The notes beneath the pieces are model-generated. The model was not told the DNA's origin. It did not search any database and worked only from the letters and a program-made list of their open reading frames with translations. From assembly GCA_020161695.1 (NCBI GenBank), contig JAIUOO010000009.1, positions 1 to 64,000 of the forward strand: 64,000 nt of DNA. The letters are read 5' to 3'. The position numbers were made by a program, and so were the translations under genes. The stretch comes from Pseudomonadota bacterium. Lineage in GTDB: Bacteria; Pseudomonadota; Alphaproteobacteria; Rhizobiales; Phreatobacteraceae. This document shows, piece by piece, positions 56,331-64,000 of the stretch. How positions within the stretch are numbered: the first letter of the stretch is position 1; every line of letters starts with the position of its first letter.

Positions 56331-58004
56331 TCAGAACAGCCCCTCGATCTGGCCCTGATCGTTGAGATGAATGCCTTCCGCCGCCGGCAGTTTCGGCAGG
56401 CCCGGCATGGTCATGATCTCCCCGCAGATCGCGACGACGAAGCCGGCGCCCGCCGCGAGCCTGACTTCGCGCACCGGCACGATGTGGCCGGACGGCGCGC
56501 CGAGCAGGGTCGGATCGGCCGAGAAGGAATATTGCGTCTTGGCCATGCAGACCGGCAGGTCGCCGAAGCCGGCCGCTTCGAAAGCCGCGAGGTCCGCCGC
56601 CGCCTTGGGCGCAATGGCGATCTCGGCGGCGCGGTAGATGCGCGTCGCGATGGTCAGGATCTTCCCCGCGAGCGGCATGTGGTCCGGATAGATCGGCTGG
56701 AAATGCGCCGTGCCGCCCTCGCAGAGCTCGACCACCTTGCGGGCGAGCTCCTCGGCCCCGGCCGCGCCGTCCGCCCAGTGGCTGCACTGCACCGCCTCGA
56801 CGCCGAACTCGTCGCGGCAGATATCGGCGATGAGCTGATGCTCGGCAGCCGTGTCGGTGGTGAAATGGTTGATCGCGACGACCACCGGCAGGCCGAAGGC
56901 GCGGACGTTCTCGACGTGGCGGCCGAGATTGACGATGCCCGCGCGGAGTGCGTCGAGATTCTCGCGGGCGAGATCGATCTTGGCGACGCCGCCGTTCATC
57001 TTCAGCGCGCGGACGGTGGCGACGACCACGGCCGCGTCGGGCTTCAGGCCCGCCTTGCGGCACTTGATGTCGAAGAACTTCTCCGCGCCGAGATCGGCGC
57101 CGAAGCCTGCCTCGGTCACCACGTAGTCGCCGAGCTTCATGGCGGCGCGCGTCGCGATGACCGAATTGCAGCCGTGCGCGATATTGGCGAAGGGGCCGCC
57201 ATGGATCAGCGCGGGCGAGCCCTCGATGGTCTGGACGAGGTTCGGCCGGATCGCGTCCTTGAGCAGCACGGCCATGGCGCCGGCCGCATTGAGGTCGCCG
57301 GCGGTGATCGGTTTCTTCGCCCGGGTATAGGCGACGACGATACGCGAGAGCCGCTCCTCGAGGTCGTCGAGGTCGCGCGCCAGGCAGAAACAGGCCATGA
57401 CCTCGGAGGCGACCGTGATGTCGAAGCCGTCCTCGCGGGCGAAGCCGTTGCCGCCGCCGCCGAGGCCGTTGGTGATGGCACGAAGGGCGCGGTCGTTCAT
57501 GTCCATGACCCGCCGCCAGACGATCTTGCGGGTGTCGATGCCGAGCGAATTGCCCCAGTAGACGTGGTTGTCGACCAGCGCCGCCAGCAGGTTGTGCGCG
57601 GCGGTGATGGCGTGAAAGTCGCCGGTGAAGTGGAGGTTGATCGCCTCCATGGGCAGGACCTGCGCCTTGCCGCCGCCGGTGGCGCCGCCCTTGGTGCCGA
57701 AGACCGGACCGAGCGAGGGCTCGCGCAGCGCGATCACGGTGCGCTTGCCGATACGGTTCAGGCCGTCGCCGAGGCCGATGGTCGTGGTGGTCTTGCCCTC
57801 GCCGGCCGGCGTCGGGTTGATGGCGGTGACGAGGATCAGGCGGCCGTCGGGCCGGTCCTTCAGCGACGCCAGATAGTCGGCGTCCAGCTTGGCGATATGC
57901 TTGCCGTGGGGCTCCAGCGCATCGGCGGGAATGCCCGCCGTTTCGGCGACCGCGGCGATGGGCTTCATGGTCGCGGCGCGGGCGACGGCGAGGTCATGGG
58001 ACAT
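56331..58004 (-). CDS. fhs: formate-tetrahydrofolate ligase
   Basis: The 557-residue enzyme makes 10-formyltetrahydrofolate from formate, ATP and tetrahydrofolate, feeding C1 metabolism. It has the P-loop [18 protein letters not shown] (about 65-82), [18 protein letters not shown], and [15 protein letters not shown]. Length is normal. The long upstream frame is antisense to dgoK and is not used. It diverges from dgoK with a 141-base gap. Confidence 0.97.
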   Translation of the reverse strand: MSHDLAVARAATMKPIAAVAETAGIPADALEPHGKHIAKLDADYLASLKDRPDGRLILVTAINPTPAGEGKTTTTIGLGDGLNRIGKRTVIALREPSLGPVFGTKGGATGGGKAQVLPMEAINLHFTGDFHAITAAHNLLAALVDNHVYWGNSLGIDTRKIVWRRVMDMNDRALRAITNGLGGGGNGFAREDGFDITVASEVMACFCLARDLDDLEERLSRIVVAYTRAKKPITAGDLNAAGAMAVLLKDAIRPNLVQTIEGSPALIHGGPFANIAHGCNSVIATRAAMKLGDYVVTEAGFGADLGAEKFFDIKCRKAGLKPDAAVVVATVRALKMNGGVAKIDLARENLDALRAGIVNLGRHVENVRAFGLPVVVAINHFTTDTAAEHQLIADICRDEFGVEAVQCSHWADGAAGAEELARKVVELCEGGTAHFQPIYPDHMPLAGKILTIATRIYRAAEIAIAPKAAADLAAFEAAGFGDLPVCMAKTQYSFSADPTLLGAPSGHIVPVREVRLAAGAGFVVAICGEIMTMPGLPKLPAAEGIHLNDQGQIEGLF

Positions 58005-58145
58005 GAGCGATGATCTGCGCTGTGGAAGGGCCGGCTTCACGATAGTTGCGGGCGGGATTAAATCGACGCGCGCCGGCCATGCAAGGGGACAACCCATAAG
58101 AGCGGCGGGATGACGCGGTACGGGCGGAATGAGCGGGGGACAAGC

Positions 58146-59054
58146 ATGGGCGCGGCGGCACTGATCGGCATCGACTGGGGCACGACCTCGTTCCGCGCCG
58201 CACTGATGGACGGGACTGGCGCGATCCTCGACCGGATCGCCAGCAAGGACGGGCTTCTCGGCGTCGGGAACCGCGATTTCGAGGGCGTTCTGGAGCGGGC
58301 CGTGGCCGGCTGGGACGCCGGCCGGAGCCTGCCGGTGGTTGCGTCCGGCATGGTGACGAGCCGCACGGGCTGGGTGGAAACGCCCTACCTGCCCTGCCCC
58401 GCCGGGCCGGTTGAACTGGCGGCGGCGCTCGCGCGGATCGACACGAGCGGCGGACGGCGCATCGCCTTCGTCACCGGCATGAGCTTCCGCCACGGGGACG
58501 GCGCGCCCGACGTGATGCGTGGCGAGGAAACGCAGATCGCCGGGCTCGGCCTTGCCGGCGAGCGGCTGGCGGTGATGCCCGGCACCCATTCCAAATGGGT
58601 GCATGTGACGGGCGGGCGGATCGCGGGGTTCCGGACGGCGATGACCGGAGACGTGTTCGCGGCGGTCAGGGGCCATACGGTGCTGAAACTGACGACGGCG
58701 GAATCGACGGGTTCGCCGGAGGCCTTCGCGGCCGGCGTGCGGACCGGTGCGGCGGATGGCGGCGCGGGCCTGCTCGGCAAGCTGTTCCGCCAGCGGGCGG
58801 GCTCGCTGCTCGGCGATTTTCCGGCGGCCGAGACGGCGGAGCGGCTGTCCGGCCTGCTGATCGGCGCGGAGATCGCGGAGGCGCGGTCCTTTGCTCCCGA
58901 TGTCGGTGGCCCCGTGCTGATCGTCGGCGGCGAGGATCTCGCAGCGCGCTATCGCGCGGCGTTCGACGCGCTCGGCATGGCGAGCGAGGTGGCGGCGCCC
59001 GATGCCGCCTTCGCCGGGCAGTTCCGGATCGCGAAGGTCGCGGGACTGGTGTGA
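58146..59054 (+). CDS. dgoK: 2-dehydro-3-deoxygalactonokinase
   Basis: The 302-residue sugar kinase starts [20 protein letters not shown], with the ATPase-fold phosphate-1 motif, and has [27 protein letters not shown] and [10 protein letters not shown]. DgoK phosphorylates 2-keto-3-deoxygalactonate in galactonate catabolism; the aldolase partner dgoA is not adjacent, so the pathway is inferred from family only. GGGGGA lies 5 bases before the ATG at 58146. Confidence 0.88.
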   Translation: MGAAALIGIDWGTTSFRAALMDGTGAILDRIASKDGLLGVGNRDFEGVLERAVAGWDAGRSLPVVASGMVTSRTGWVETPYLPCPAGPVELAAALARIDTSGGRRIAFVTGMSFRHGDGAPDVMRGEETQIAGLGLAGERLAVMPGTHSKWVHVTGGRIAGFRTAMTGDVFAAVRGHTVLKLTTAESTGSPEAFAAGVRTGAADGGAGLLGKLFRQRAGSLLGDFPAAETAERLSGLLIGAEIAEARSFAPDVGGPVLIVGGEDLAARYRAAFDALGMASEVAAPDAAFAGQFRIAKVAGLV

Positions 59055-59483
59055 TCAGTCCATTCCCGGCTTGCCCTGCCGCATCTTCTTGACGCCCGAG
59101 CGCTTCTGCTTGCCCTCCAGCCGTCGCTCCTTCGAGGCCCGCGTCGGCTTCGTGGCGATGCGGCGCTTCGGCCGGACGGCCGCCTTGGCGACCATCTCGA
59201 CCAGCCGCGCCAGCGCATCCTCGCGGTTCATGTCCTGCGAGCGGAAGCGATCGGCCTGGATGACGATGACGCCGTCCTTGGTCAGCTTCGAGCCGGCGAG
59301 CGGCACGAGCCGCGCCTTGATGTCGGGCGGCAGGGCGGAACCCGCGAGGTTGAAGCGCAGCTCGCAGGCGGTGGCGACCTTGTTGACGTTCTGGCCGCCG
59401 GGTCCGGAGGACCGGACGAAATTGTAGGCGATGTCGTCGGGGTCGAGGTCGAGGAAGGGGGTGACGGGGATCGGTTCGGCCAT
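59055..59483 (-). CDS. arfB: alternative ribosome-rescue factor B
   Basis: The 142-residue protein has the GGQ release motif in SSGPGGQNVNKVATACELRF (about 25-44) and a basic C-terminal tail with KRSGVKK, which inserts into the empty mRNA channel. It rescues stalled ribosomes by hydrolysing peptidyl-tRNA without a stop codon. Start 59483 gives MAEPIPVTPFLDL; the longer frame adds non-family residues. Confidence 0.92.
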   Translation of the reverse strand: MAEPIPVTPFLDLDPDDIAYNFVRSSGPGGQNVNKVATACELRFNLAGSALPPDIKARLVPLAGSKLTKDGVIVIQADRFRSQDMNREDALARLVEMVAKAAVRPKRRIATKPTRASKERRLEGKQKRSGVKKMRQGKPGMD

Positions 59484-59512
59484 GACCCTTCTCTCAATGA
59501 AGAGCACAGTCT

Positions 59513-59675
59513 GTCATCCCCGGCCGAGCGAAGCGAGGGGAAGGGGACCCAGGGGTTGCAGAACAGCGGCCGGTCAGCTTGCGCCCTTCCACTCCTGGCC
59601 CCCCTTCCCTCGGCCAATAGCATCGAGCGAACGCTAGATGCGTTCGCATCTCGCTATGGCCTCGCCGGGGGTGAC
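59513..59675. repeat. composite inverted repeat between arfB and the DapA-like gene
   Basis: GTCATCCCCGGC (59513-59524) and GCCGGGGGTGAC (59664-59675) form the outer arms, and GCGAACGC-TAGAT-GCGTTCGC is a perfect inner stem (59627-59647). It resembles the GTCAT-ending repeats elsewhere in the window and fills most of the 249-base gap. Confidence 0.75.
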
Positions 59676-59732
59676 GTCATCCGACGGGACATGCGGTGGG
59701 CCGCCGGCCGAAGCCGCCAGCCCTGCCCGGCA

Positions 59733-60680
59733 TCACGCCGCCTTGGCGCGGGCGTCGAGCTTCGACAGGCGGTCGAACAGGTAGTCGACCTCGGCGCGCG
59801 CCTTGGCCGAGAGCGGCGCGCCCGGCTTGCGCTGGGCCTCGGAGGCGATGACGCCGCGCTTCTTCAGGAGGTACTTGCGGACGGCAAGGCCGGCGCCCGG
59901 CTGCTGCTCGTAGCGGATCATCGGCAGGTGCGCGTCGAACAGATCGTGGGCCTGGTCGCGCTTGCCGGTCTTCTGCAGCTTCACGACATCGACCAGCATG
60001 TCGGGGAAGGCGTAGCCGGTCATGGCGCCATCCGCGCCGCGCTCGCATTCGAAGTCGAGGAACAGGCCGCCATTGCCGCAGAGGATCGAGACGTGGCGCT
60101 GCGAGCCGTCGGCCTCGAAGCCGCGCAGCGTCGAGATCTTCTCGAGGCCCGGCCAGTCCTCGTGCTTCAGCATGACGCAGGAGGGCAGTTCCTGGATGAT
60201 CGAGCGGATCACCTTCGGGCTCATCTGCACCGAGAAGGTCAGCGGGAAGTCCTGGATGCAGAAGGGGATGTCGTCGCCGATCGCGTCCACCGCCTGCTTG
60301 TAATAGGTGAGGATCTGGTCGTCGGTGCGCAGCGTGTTGGGCGGCGCGATCATGACGCCGGCGGCGCCGGCATCCATCACCGTGCGGGCCAGCGACTTCA
60401 TGGCCGCGAAGCCCGGAGCCGAGACGCCGACGATGACCGGCATGGAGGGGCCGGCGCGCTTGATGATCTGCTTGGAGATCGCGATCGATTCCTCGCCGGA
60501 GAGCTTCGGCGCCTCGCCCATGACGCCAAGGATTGTCATGCCGTCGCAGCCGCAGGCGCGGTAGAAGTCGACCATGGAATCCGTCGATTTCTCGTCGATC
60601 CGGCCGTCTTCGTGGAACGGCGTCGCCGCGATCACATAGACGCCGCTCGCGATGGAAAGGTCGATGCCGTTGGCCTTCAT
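59733..60680 (-). CDS. dihydrodipicolinate-synthase-family aldolase
   Basis: The 315-residue TIM-barrel protein has ILGVMGEAPKLSGEES, VGVSAPGFAAMKSL, and the Schiff-base lysine in SCVMLKHEDWPG. The second segment and LysR/ABC neighbours suggest a catabolic keto-acid aldolase or synthase rather than the housekeeping DapA. The 60680 ATG is preferred over a longer frame. Likely substrate is a 2-keto sugar acid or amino-acid-derived keto acid; not decidable here. Confidence 0.85.
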   Translation of the reverse strand: MKANGIDLSIASGVYVIAATPFHEDGRIDEKSTDSMVDFYRACGCDGMTILGVMGEAPKLSGEESIAISKQIIKRAGPSMPVIVGVSAPGFAAMKSLARTVMDAGAAGVMIAPPNTLRTDDQILTYYKQAVDAIGDDIPFCIQDFPLTFSVQMSPKVIRSIIQELPSCVMLKHEDWPGLEKISTLRGFEADGSQRHVSILCGNGGLFLDFECERGADGAMTGYAFPDMLVDVVKLQKTGKRDQAHDLFDAHLPMIRYEQQPGAGLAVRKYLLKKRGVIASEAQRKPGAPLSAKARAEVDYLFDRLSKLDARAKAA

Positions 60681-60783
60681 GGCTGCTTCCTCGGATTGGT
60701 GGGCAATTTTCGCGCTGCGGATCGCATGAACGGGCACCGGGGTCAAAGGCCGCCGCCGCAGGTCTGGCCTGATCGCGGGTGTA

Positions 60784-61686
60784 TCACGGTTTGTAGGCGT
60801 GCTCGGCACGGGCGGCTTCCGCCTGCACCTCCCTGAGGAAGGCGCGCACCACGCGCTTCATCGGCTGGTGGCGCGCGGTGAGGGCGAAAGCCTCGATGGG
60901 AACGCGCGGCGACAAGGGCCTCGCCGCCAGCTGATAGCGCCCGCCAACCACGGCGAAGGAATCGACCACGGCAATGCCGACACCGCTTTCCGCCAGCAGG
61001 CAGGCGGTGGAACTGTAGCGCGTCTCGATCATCGTCCGCTCCTGCAGGGCGGGCGTCCAGAACCCCTGATGGAGCGCGACGCCGAGCGGCGTGCCCGGCT
61101 CGAAGCCGATCAACGGATAGTCGGCAAGGTCCCGGGCGGAGATTTCGGAGCGGTCGGCCAACGGATGGTCCGGCGGGCAGACGCAGACCATCTGGCCGAC
61201 CGAGATGGGGCTCGCCTCGATGCCGGCGCGCTGCTGCGGTGCCAGCGAGAAGCCGACATCGGCAAAGCCCGTCTCGACGCCCTCGACGACCCCCGGCGTG
61301 CGGCGCACGTCGAAGAAAACGTGCATGTCCGGCCGGCTGCTGAGGAAGGCCTTCAGCGCGCGCGGCACGAGGGCATTGGCCAGAGCCGGGGTGGACAGCA
61401 CGCGCAGGCTGCCCGTCCGCGTGTCGCGCAGGTCCTTCAGCTTCTGCGAGAAGGCGCGGTAAAGCGAGAAGATCGGCTCGGAACCGCGCATCACCTCCTG
61501 CGCCTCGTCGGTCGGCACGAGCCGATTGCCGACGCGATCGAACAGCGGCAGGCCGAGCTGGGCCTCGATCTGCCGGATGGCGTTGGAGACCGCCGGCTGG
61601 GAAATGGCGAGAGCCTCCGCCGCGCCGACCGTGGTCTGGCAGCGGATCACCTCCCGGAAGATCTCCAGCTGTCGCAGATTCAGCAT
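60784..61686 (-). CDS. LysR-family transcriptional regulator
   Basis: The 300-residue protein has an N-terminal winged helix-turn-helix (LRQLEIFREVIRCQTTVGAA and AISQPAVSNAIRQIEAQLG) and an effector-binding domain. It is divergent from the ABC binding-protein gene, the classical arrangement in which LysR controls the divergent operon and itself. A GTATAATC-ATC-GATTATAC palindrome is 30 bases upstream of its start. Confidence 0.93.
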   Translation of the reverse strand: MLNLRQLEIFREVIRCQTTVGAAEALAISQPAVSNAIRQIEAQLGLPLFDRVGNRLVPTDEAQEVMRGSEPIFSLYRAFSQKLKDLRDTRTGSLRVLSTPALANALVPRALKAFLSSRPDMHVFFDVRRTPGVVEGVETGFADVGFSLAPQQRAGIEASPISVGQMVCVCPPDHPLADRSEISARDLADYPLIGFEPGTPLGVALHQGFWTPALQERTMIETRYSSTACLLAESGVGIAVVDSFAVVGGRYQLAARPLSPRVPIEAFALTARHQPMKRVVRAFLREVQAEAARAEHAYKP

Positions 61687-61716
61687 GCCGCGCTCCCCGT
61701 GCCCAACCGCCGGGCA

Positions 61717-61735
61717 GTATAATCATCGATTATAC
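61717..61735. promoter_or_regulatory. 19-bp palindromic operator between the LysR gene and the ABC operon
   Basis: GTATAATC (61717-61724) and GATTATAC (61728-61735) are perfect inverted repeats with a 3-base ATC spacer. This fits the T-N11-A LysR recognition pattern and lies in the divergent promoter region, making it the best candidate activator site in the window. Confidence 0.7.
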
Positions 61736-61843
61736 ATGCGCGTCCATTTTTCATTGCTGATGATATTGAGGCCCCTTCCGCCGCGTGGTTTCGTGGCCCA
61801 TCCCGCCGAGAGAGCGGTTTCACCGAACAGAGGGGTTCGTCAC

Positions 61844-62677
61844 ATGATCCGCCACCTGATCGCCGCCGCAGGTCTTGCGGCCCTCATGGCCGCGCCCGCC
61901 CAGGCGCAGGCGCCGATGCGCACCGCCGTCGACGGCACCTTCGCGCCGCACGCCTTCCCGAACCTCGCCGGCGGCGGTGTTCAGGGCTTCAACATCGACC
62001 TCGCCCGCGAGATCGCCAAGCGCCTGAACCGGCCGATCGAGATCACCGCGACGCAGTTCTCGGGGATCATTCCGGGGCTCAATGCCGGCACCTACGATTT
62101 CGTTGCCGCGCCCGTGACCGCCACCAAGGAGCGCGCCGAGAGCATGCTCTTCACCGAGGGCTATCTCGACACCGACTTCCGTCTCGTCACCCGCCGGGGC
62201 GACGCGCCGATCACCGACCTCGCTTCGCTGCGCGGCAAGACCGTCTCGGTCAATCGCGGCTCCGCCTACGAGATCTGGGCGAAATCGATGGAAGCGACGG
62301 TCGGCTGGACCGTCGAGGCCTTCGGCACGCAGACCGACGCGGTTCAGGCGGTCATCGCCGGCCGCGCCGTCGCCAATGTCACGGCCGAGACGGTCGCGGC
62401 CTTCGCGGTGAAGAACAACCCGCAGATCAAGCTCGACTACCTGCACAAGACCGGCCTCGTCTGGGCCATTCCGGTCCGCAACGGCGATACGGCCATGCGC
62501 GACAGCATCGAGAACGCCATCGAGTGCATCAAGAAGGACGGCACGATGGCGACGATCTTCGAGCGCTGGTTCGGCATCAAGCCGCGTCCGGACTCGGCGG
62601 CCGCGACCATCTTCCCGGGCTCCGGCATCCCCGGCATGGCCGGCTACGTCGCCACCCCGCGCGAACCGCGCTGCTGA
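61844..62677 (+). CDS. polar amino-acid-type ABC transporter substrate-binding protein
   Basis: The 277-residue protein has a signal peptide (IAAAGLAALMAAPAQAQ) and the SBP_bac_3 fold: VQGFNIDLAREIAKRLN, LNAGTYDFVAAPVTATKERA and LRGKTVSVNRGSAYEIW. It binds a small amino acid or carboxylate in the periplasm. It is followed by the ATPase with a one-base overlap (TGATG). Confidence 0.92.
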   Translation: MIRHLIAAAGLAALMAAPAQAQAPMRTAVDGTFAPHAFPNLAGGGVQGFNIDLAREIAKRLNRPIEITATQFSGIIPGLNAGTYDFVAAPVTATKERAESMLFTEGYLDTDFRLVTRRGDAPITDLASLRGKTVSVNRGSAYEIWAKSMEATVGWTVEAFGTQTDAVQAVIAGRAVANVTAETVAAFAVKNNPQIKLDYLHKTGLVWAIPVRNGDTAMRDSIENAIECIKKDGTMATIFERWFGIKPRPDSAAATIFPGSGIPGMAGYVATPREPRC

Positions 62678-63411
62678 TGTCCTCCCTGCTAGAGGTCCGA
62701 GGCCTGAGAAAGAGCTTCGGCGGCACCGAAATCCTGCGCGGCATCGACTTCTCCGTCGCCGCGCAGGAGCTGGTCTTCGTGATCGGCCCCTCGGGCTCCG
62801 GCAAGTCCACCATGCTGCGTTGCTGTAACCGGCTGGAGGAGCCGACGGCCGGCCACGTCTTCGTCGACGGCGTCGACCTGATGGCTCCCTCCACCGACAT
62901 CAACGCCATGCGGCGGCGCATCGGCATGGTGTTCCAGGCGTTCAATCTCTACCCGCACATGACGGCGCTCGGGAACGTGACGCTGGCGCTGCGCAAGGTG
63001 CTCGGCAAGCCGCGCGAGGAGGCCGAGGCCATCGCGCTCGCGGCCCTCGACCGGGTGGGCCTGAAGGAAAAGGCCGGCAACTACCCGTCCGAGCTCTCCG
63101 GCGGCCAGCAGCAGCGCGTCGCCATCGCGCGGGCGCTGTCGCTCGAACCGAAGATCATGCTGTTCGACGAGCCGACCTCGGCGCTCGATCCCGAACTGGT
63201 CGGCGCGGTGCTCGGCGTCATGCGCGACCTGAAGGCCGCGGGCATGACCATGGTCGTGGTCAGCCACGAGATGCGCTTCGCGCGCGACGCCGCCGACCGC
63301 ATCGTGTTCATGGCCGACGGGCAGATCGTCGAGCAGGGCACGCCGGCCGAGGTGTTCGGCAACCCGCAGCATCCGCGGGCGCGGGAATTCGTGGCGGAGC
63401 TGTCGCGGTGA
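62677..63411 (+). CDS. polar amino-acid-type ABC transporter ATPase
   Basis: The 244-residue protein has Walker A GPSGSGKSTMLRCCN near 38, the signature LSGGQQQRVAIARALS near 142, Walker B IMLFDEPTSALDPE, and the switch His in VVVSHEMRFAR. It starts exactly at the end of the binding-protein gene. Confidence 0.96.
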   Translation: MSSLLEVRGLRKSFGGTEILRGIDFSVAAQELVFVIGPSGSGKSTMLRCCNRLEEPTAGHVFVDGVDLMAPSTDINAMRRRIGMVFQAFNLYPHMTALGNVTLALRKVLGKPREEAEAIALAALDRVGLKEKAGNYPSELSGGQQQRVAIARALSLEPKIMLFDEPTSALDPELVGAVLGVMRDLKAAGMTMVVVSHEMRFARDAADRIVFMADGQIVEQGTPAEVFGNPQHPRAREFVAELSR

Positions 63412-63436
63412 GTACGGCTTGCCGCACGGCCGAATT

Positions 63437-63610
63437 GCGTCCTTCGAGGCTCGCCCTTGCGAGCTCGCACCTCAGGATGAGGGATGTGTGTGAACTGCAT
63501 CAGCCTCCCGTGATGCGTGATCGTAGAGCCACGTCCGGCGCCGATGCCAGTCACGATCTTTCTCATCCCGAGGTGCGAGAGAGCGAAGCGGGCGAGCCTC
63601 GAAGGACGCA
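63437..63610. repeat. inverted repeat pair inside the ABC operon
   Basis: GCGTCCTTCGAGGCTCGC...CACCTCAGGATGAGG-like sequence (63437-63483) is repeated inverted as CTCATCCCGAGGTGCGAG...CTCGAAGGACGC-like sequence (63561-63610). The pair can fold into a large hairpin between the ATPase and permease genes, separating two genes usually packed tightly together. Confidence 0.75.
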
Positions 63611-63637
63611 CTTCCCTCATCCAGCGGAATCCCGCTC

Positions 63638-64000
63638 ATGACCGGGCTGGACCGCTTTCGCGACGCCTTCCTCAAGCCGGAGCTGATCGAGCGCTACCTG
63701 CCGGACATCCTGTCGGGCATCGCGGTGACGCTGCAGATCGCCGTTGCGGTGGTCGTCACCGGACTGGCGCTCGGCCTCGCGCTGGCAGTGGTCCGCAGCT
63801 ACGGCTACCGGCTCGTCAACGCGCCGGTCATCGTCTTCGTCGACGTGTTCCGGGCGCTGCCGCCGCTGGTCGTCATCCTCATCGTCTATTTCGGCCTGCC
63901 CAATCTCGGCGTGAACATTCCGAGCTTCGCGGTGCTGTGGCTGGTGCTGTCGCTGGTGCTGGCGGCCTTCGCCGAGGAGATCTTCTGGTCGGGCCTCATC
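63638..64000 (+). CDS. ABC transporter permease, partial (3' end beyond the window)
   Basis: The first 121 residues include MTGLDRFRDAFLKPELIERY, a membrane helix TLQIAVAVVVTGLALGLALA, and VDVFRALPPLVVILIVYFGL, with the EAA-loop-bearing family layout of polar amino acid permeases beginning. Ribosome binding is weak (GCGGAAT upstream). The protein continues off the window. Confidence 0.9.
   Translation, partial: MTGLDRFRDAFLKPELIERYLPDILSGIAVTLQIAVAVVVTGLALGLALAVVRSYGYRLVNAPVIVFVDVFRALPPLVVILIVYFGLPNLGVNIPSFAVLWLVLSLVLAAFAEEIFWSGLI

Overview
The window is about 64 kb of GC-rich bacterial chromosome. Gene content and order point to an alphaproteobacterium of the order Hyphomicrobiales (Rhizobiales): an aa3 oxidase operon (ctaC-ctaD-ctaB-small gene-ctaG-ctaE), a ubiA/rsmE/glutamate-cysteine-ligase-like neighbourhood, an IalB-family protein, a CheZ-type phosphatase next to cheY, CPA2 and MATE transporters, and long inverted intergenic repeats of the kind common in this order. 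The genus cannot be fixed from the sequence alone.

Layout. 1-3830 looks acquired: the 5' end of an IS5-like transposase, a 3' fragment of a type I specificity gene (hsdS) that the element appears to have cut, an intact hsdR, and then the 3' end of a tRNA-Thr(CGT) gene, a usual island attachment point. 3958-6092 holds the most striking anomaly: a PAS-domain gene (+) and mutL (-) face each other, and both lose their normal 3' ends at the same point near 4580. MutL therefore lacks the end of its C-terminal domain. 6124-30713 is mostly housekeeping: a degenerate EAL protein, RidA, a MaoC hydratase, ribF, a chemoreceptor, a PaiB-like protein, ubiA, rsmE, a GCS2-type ligase, a LytTR regulator, xseA, a desaturase, purD, hydrolases, a BrnT/BrnA toxin-antitoxin pair, cheY/cheZ, surf1 and two M16 peptidase homologues. 

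30713-40151 carries the rest of the M16 pair, the cytochrome aa3 oxidase structural and assembly genes, an IalB-like secreted protein and tldD. 40217-47935 has a CcdA/CcdB pair, a KefB-type antiporter overlapping a MATE exporter, a DUF937 protein, an LTXXQ periplasmic protein, a sigma-54 activator whose receiver domain lacks the phospho-acceptor aspartate, and a META-domain lipoprotein-like protein. 47940-56193 is an envelope region: an SbmA/YddA-like ABC exporter, a ChbG/HpnK deacetylase, a GT2 glycosyltransferase, GtrA, a thioesterase and an L,D-transpeptidase. 56331-64000 holds fhs, dgoK, arfB, a DapA-family aldolase, a LysR regulator with a near-perfect 19-bp palindrome upstream of it, and a polar amino-acid-type ABC transporter (binding protein, ATPase, permease) that runs off the window end.

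How it fits together: the oxidase operon with surf1 (about 9 kb away) builds a respiratory terminal oxidase. The LysR/DapA-family/ABC genes look like one uptake-and-catabolism unit for a small carboxylate or amino acid. Two small toxin-antitoxin modules, the IS, the truncated restriction system and the mutL/PAS junction show local genome plasticity. I did not find a clearly new multi-gene defence or biosynthetic system; the best candidates for follow-up are the mutL/PAS junction, the IS-broken restriction locus at tRNA-Thr and the GT2/deacetylase/GtrA envelope cluster.
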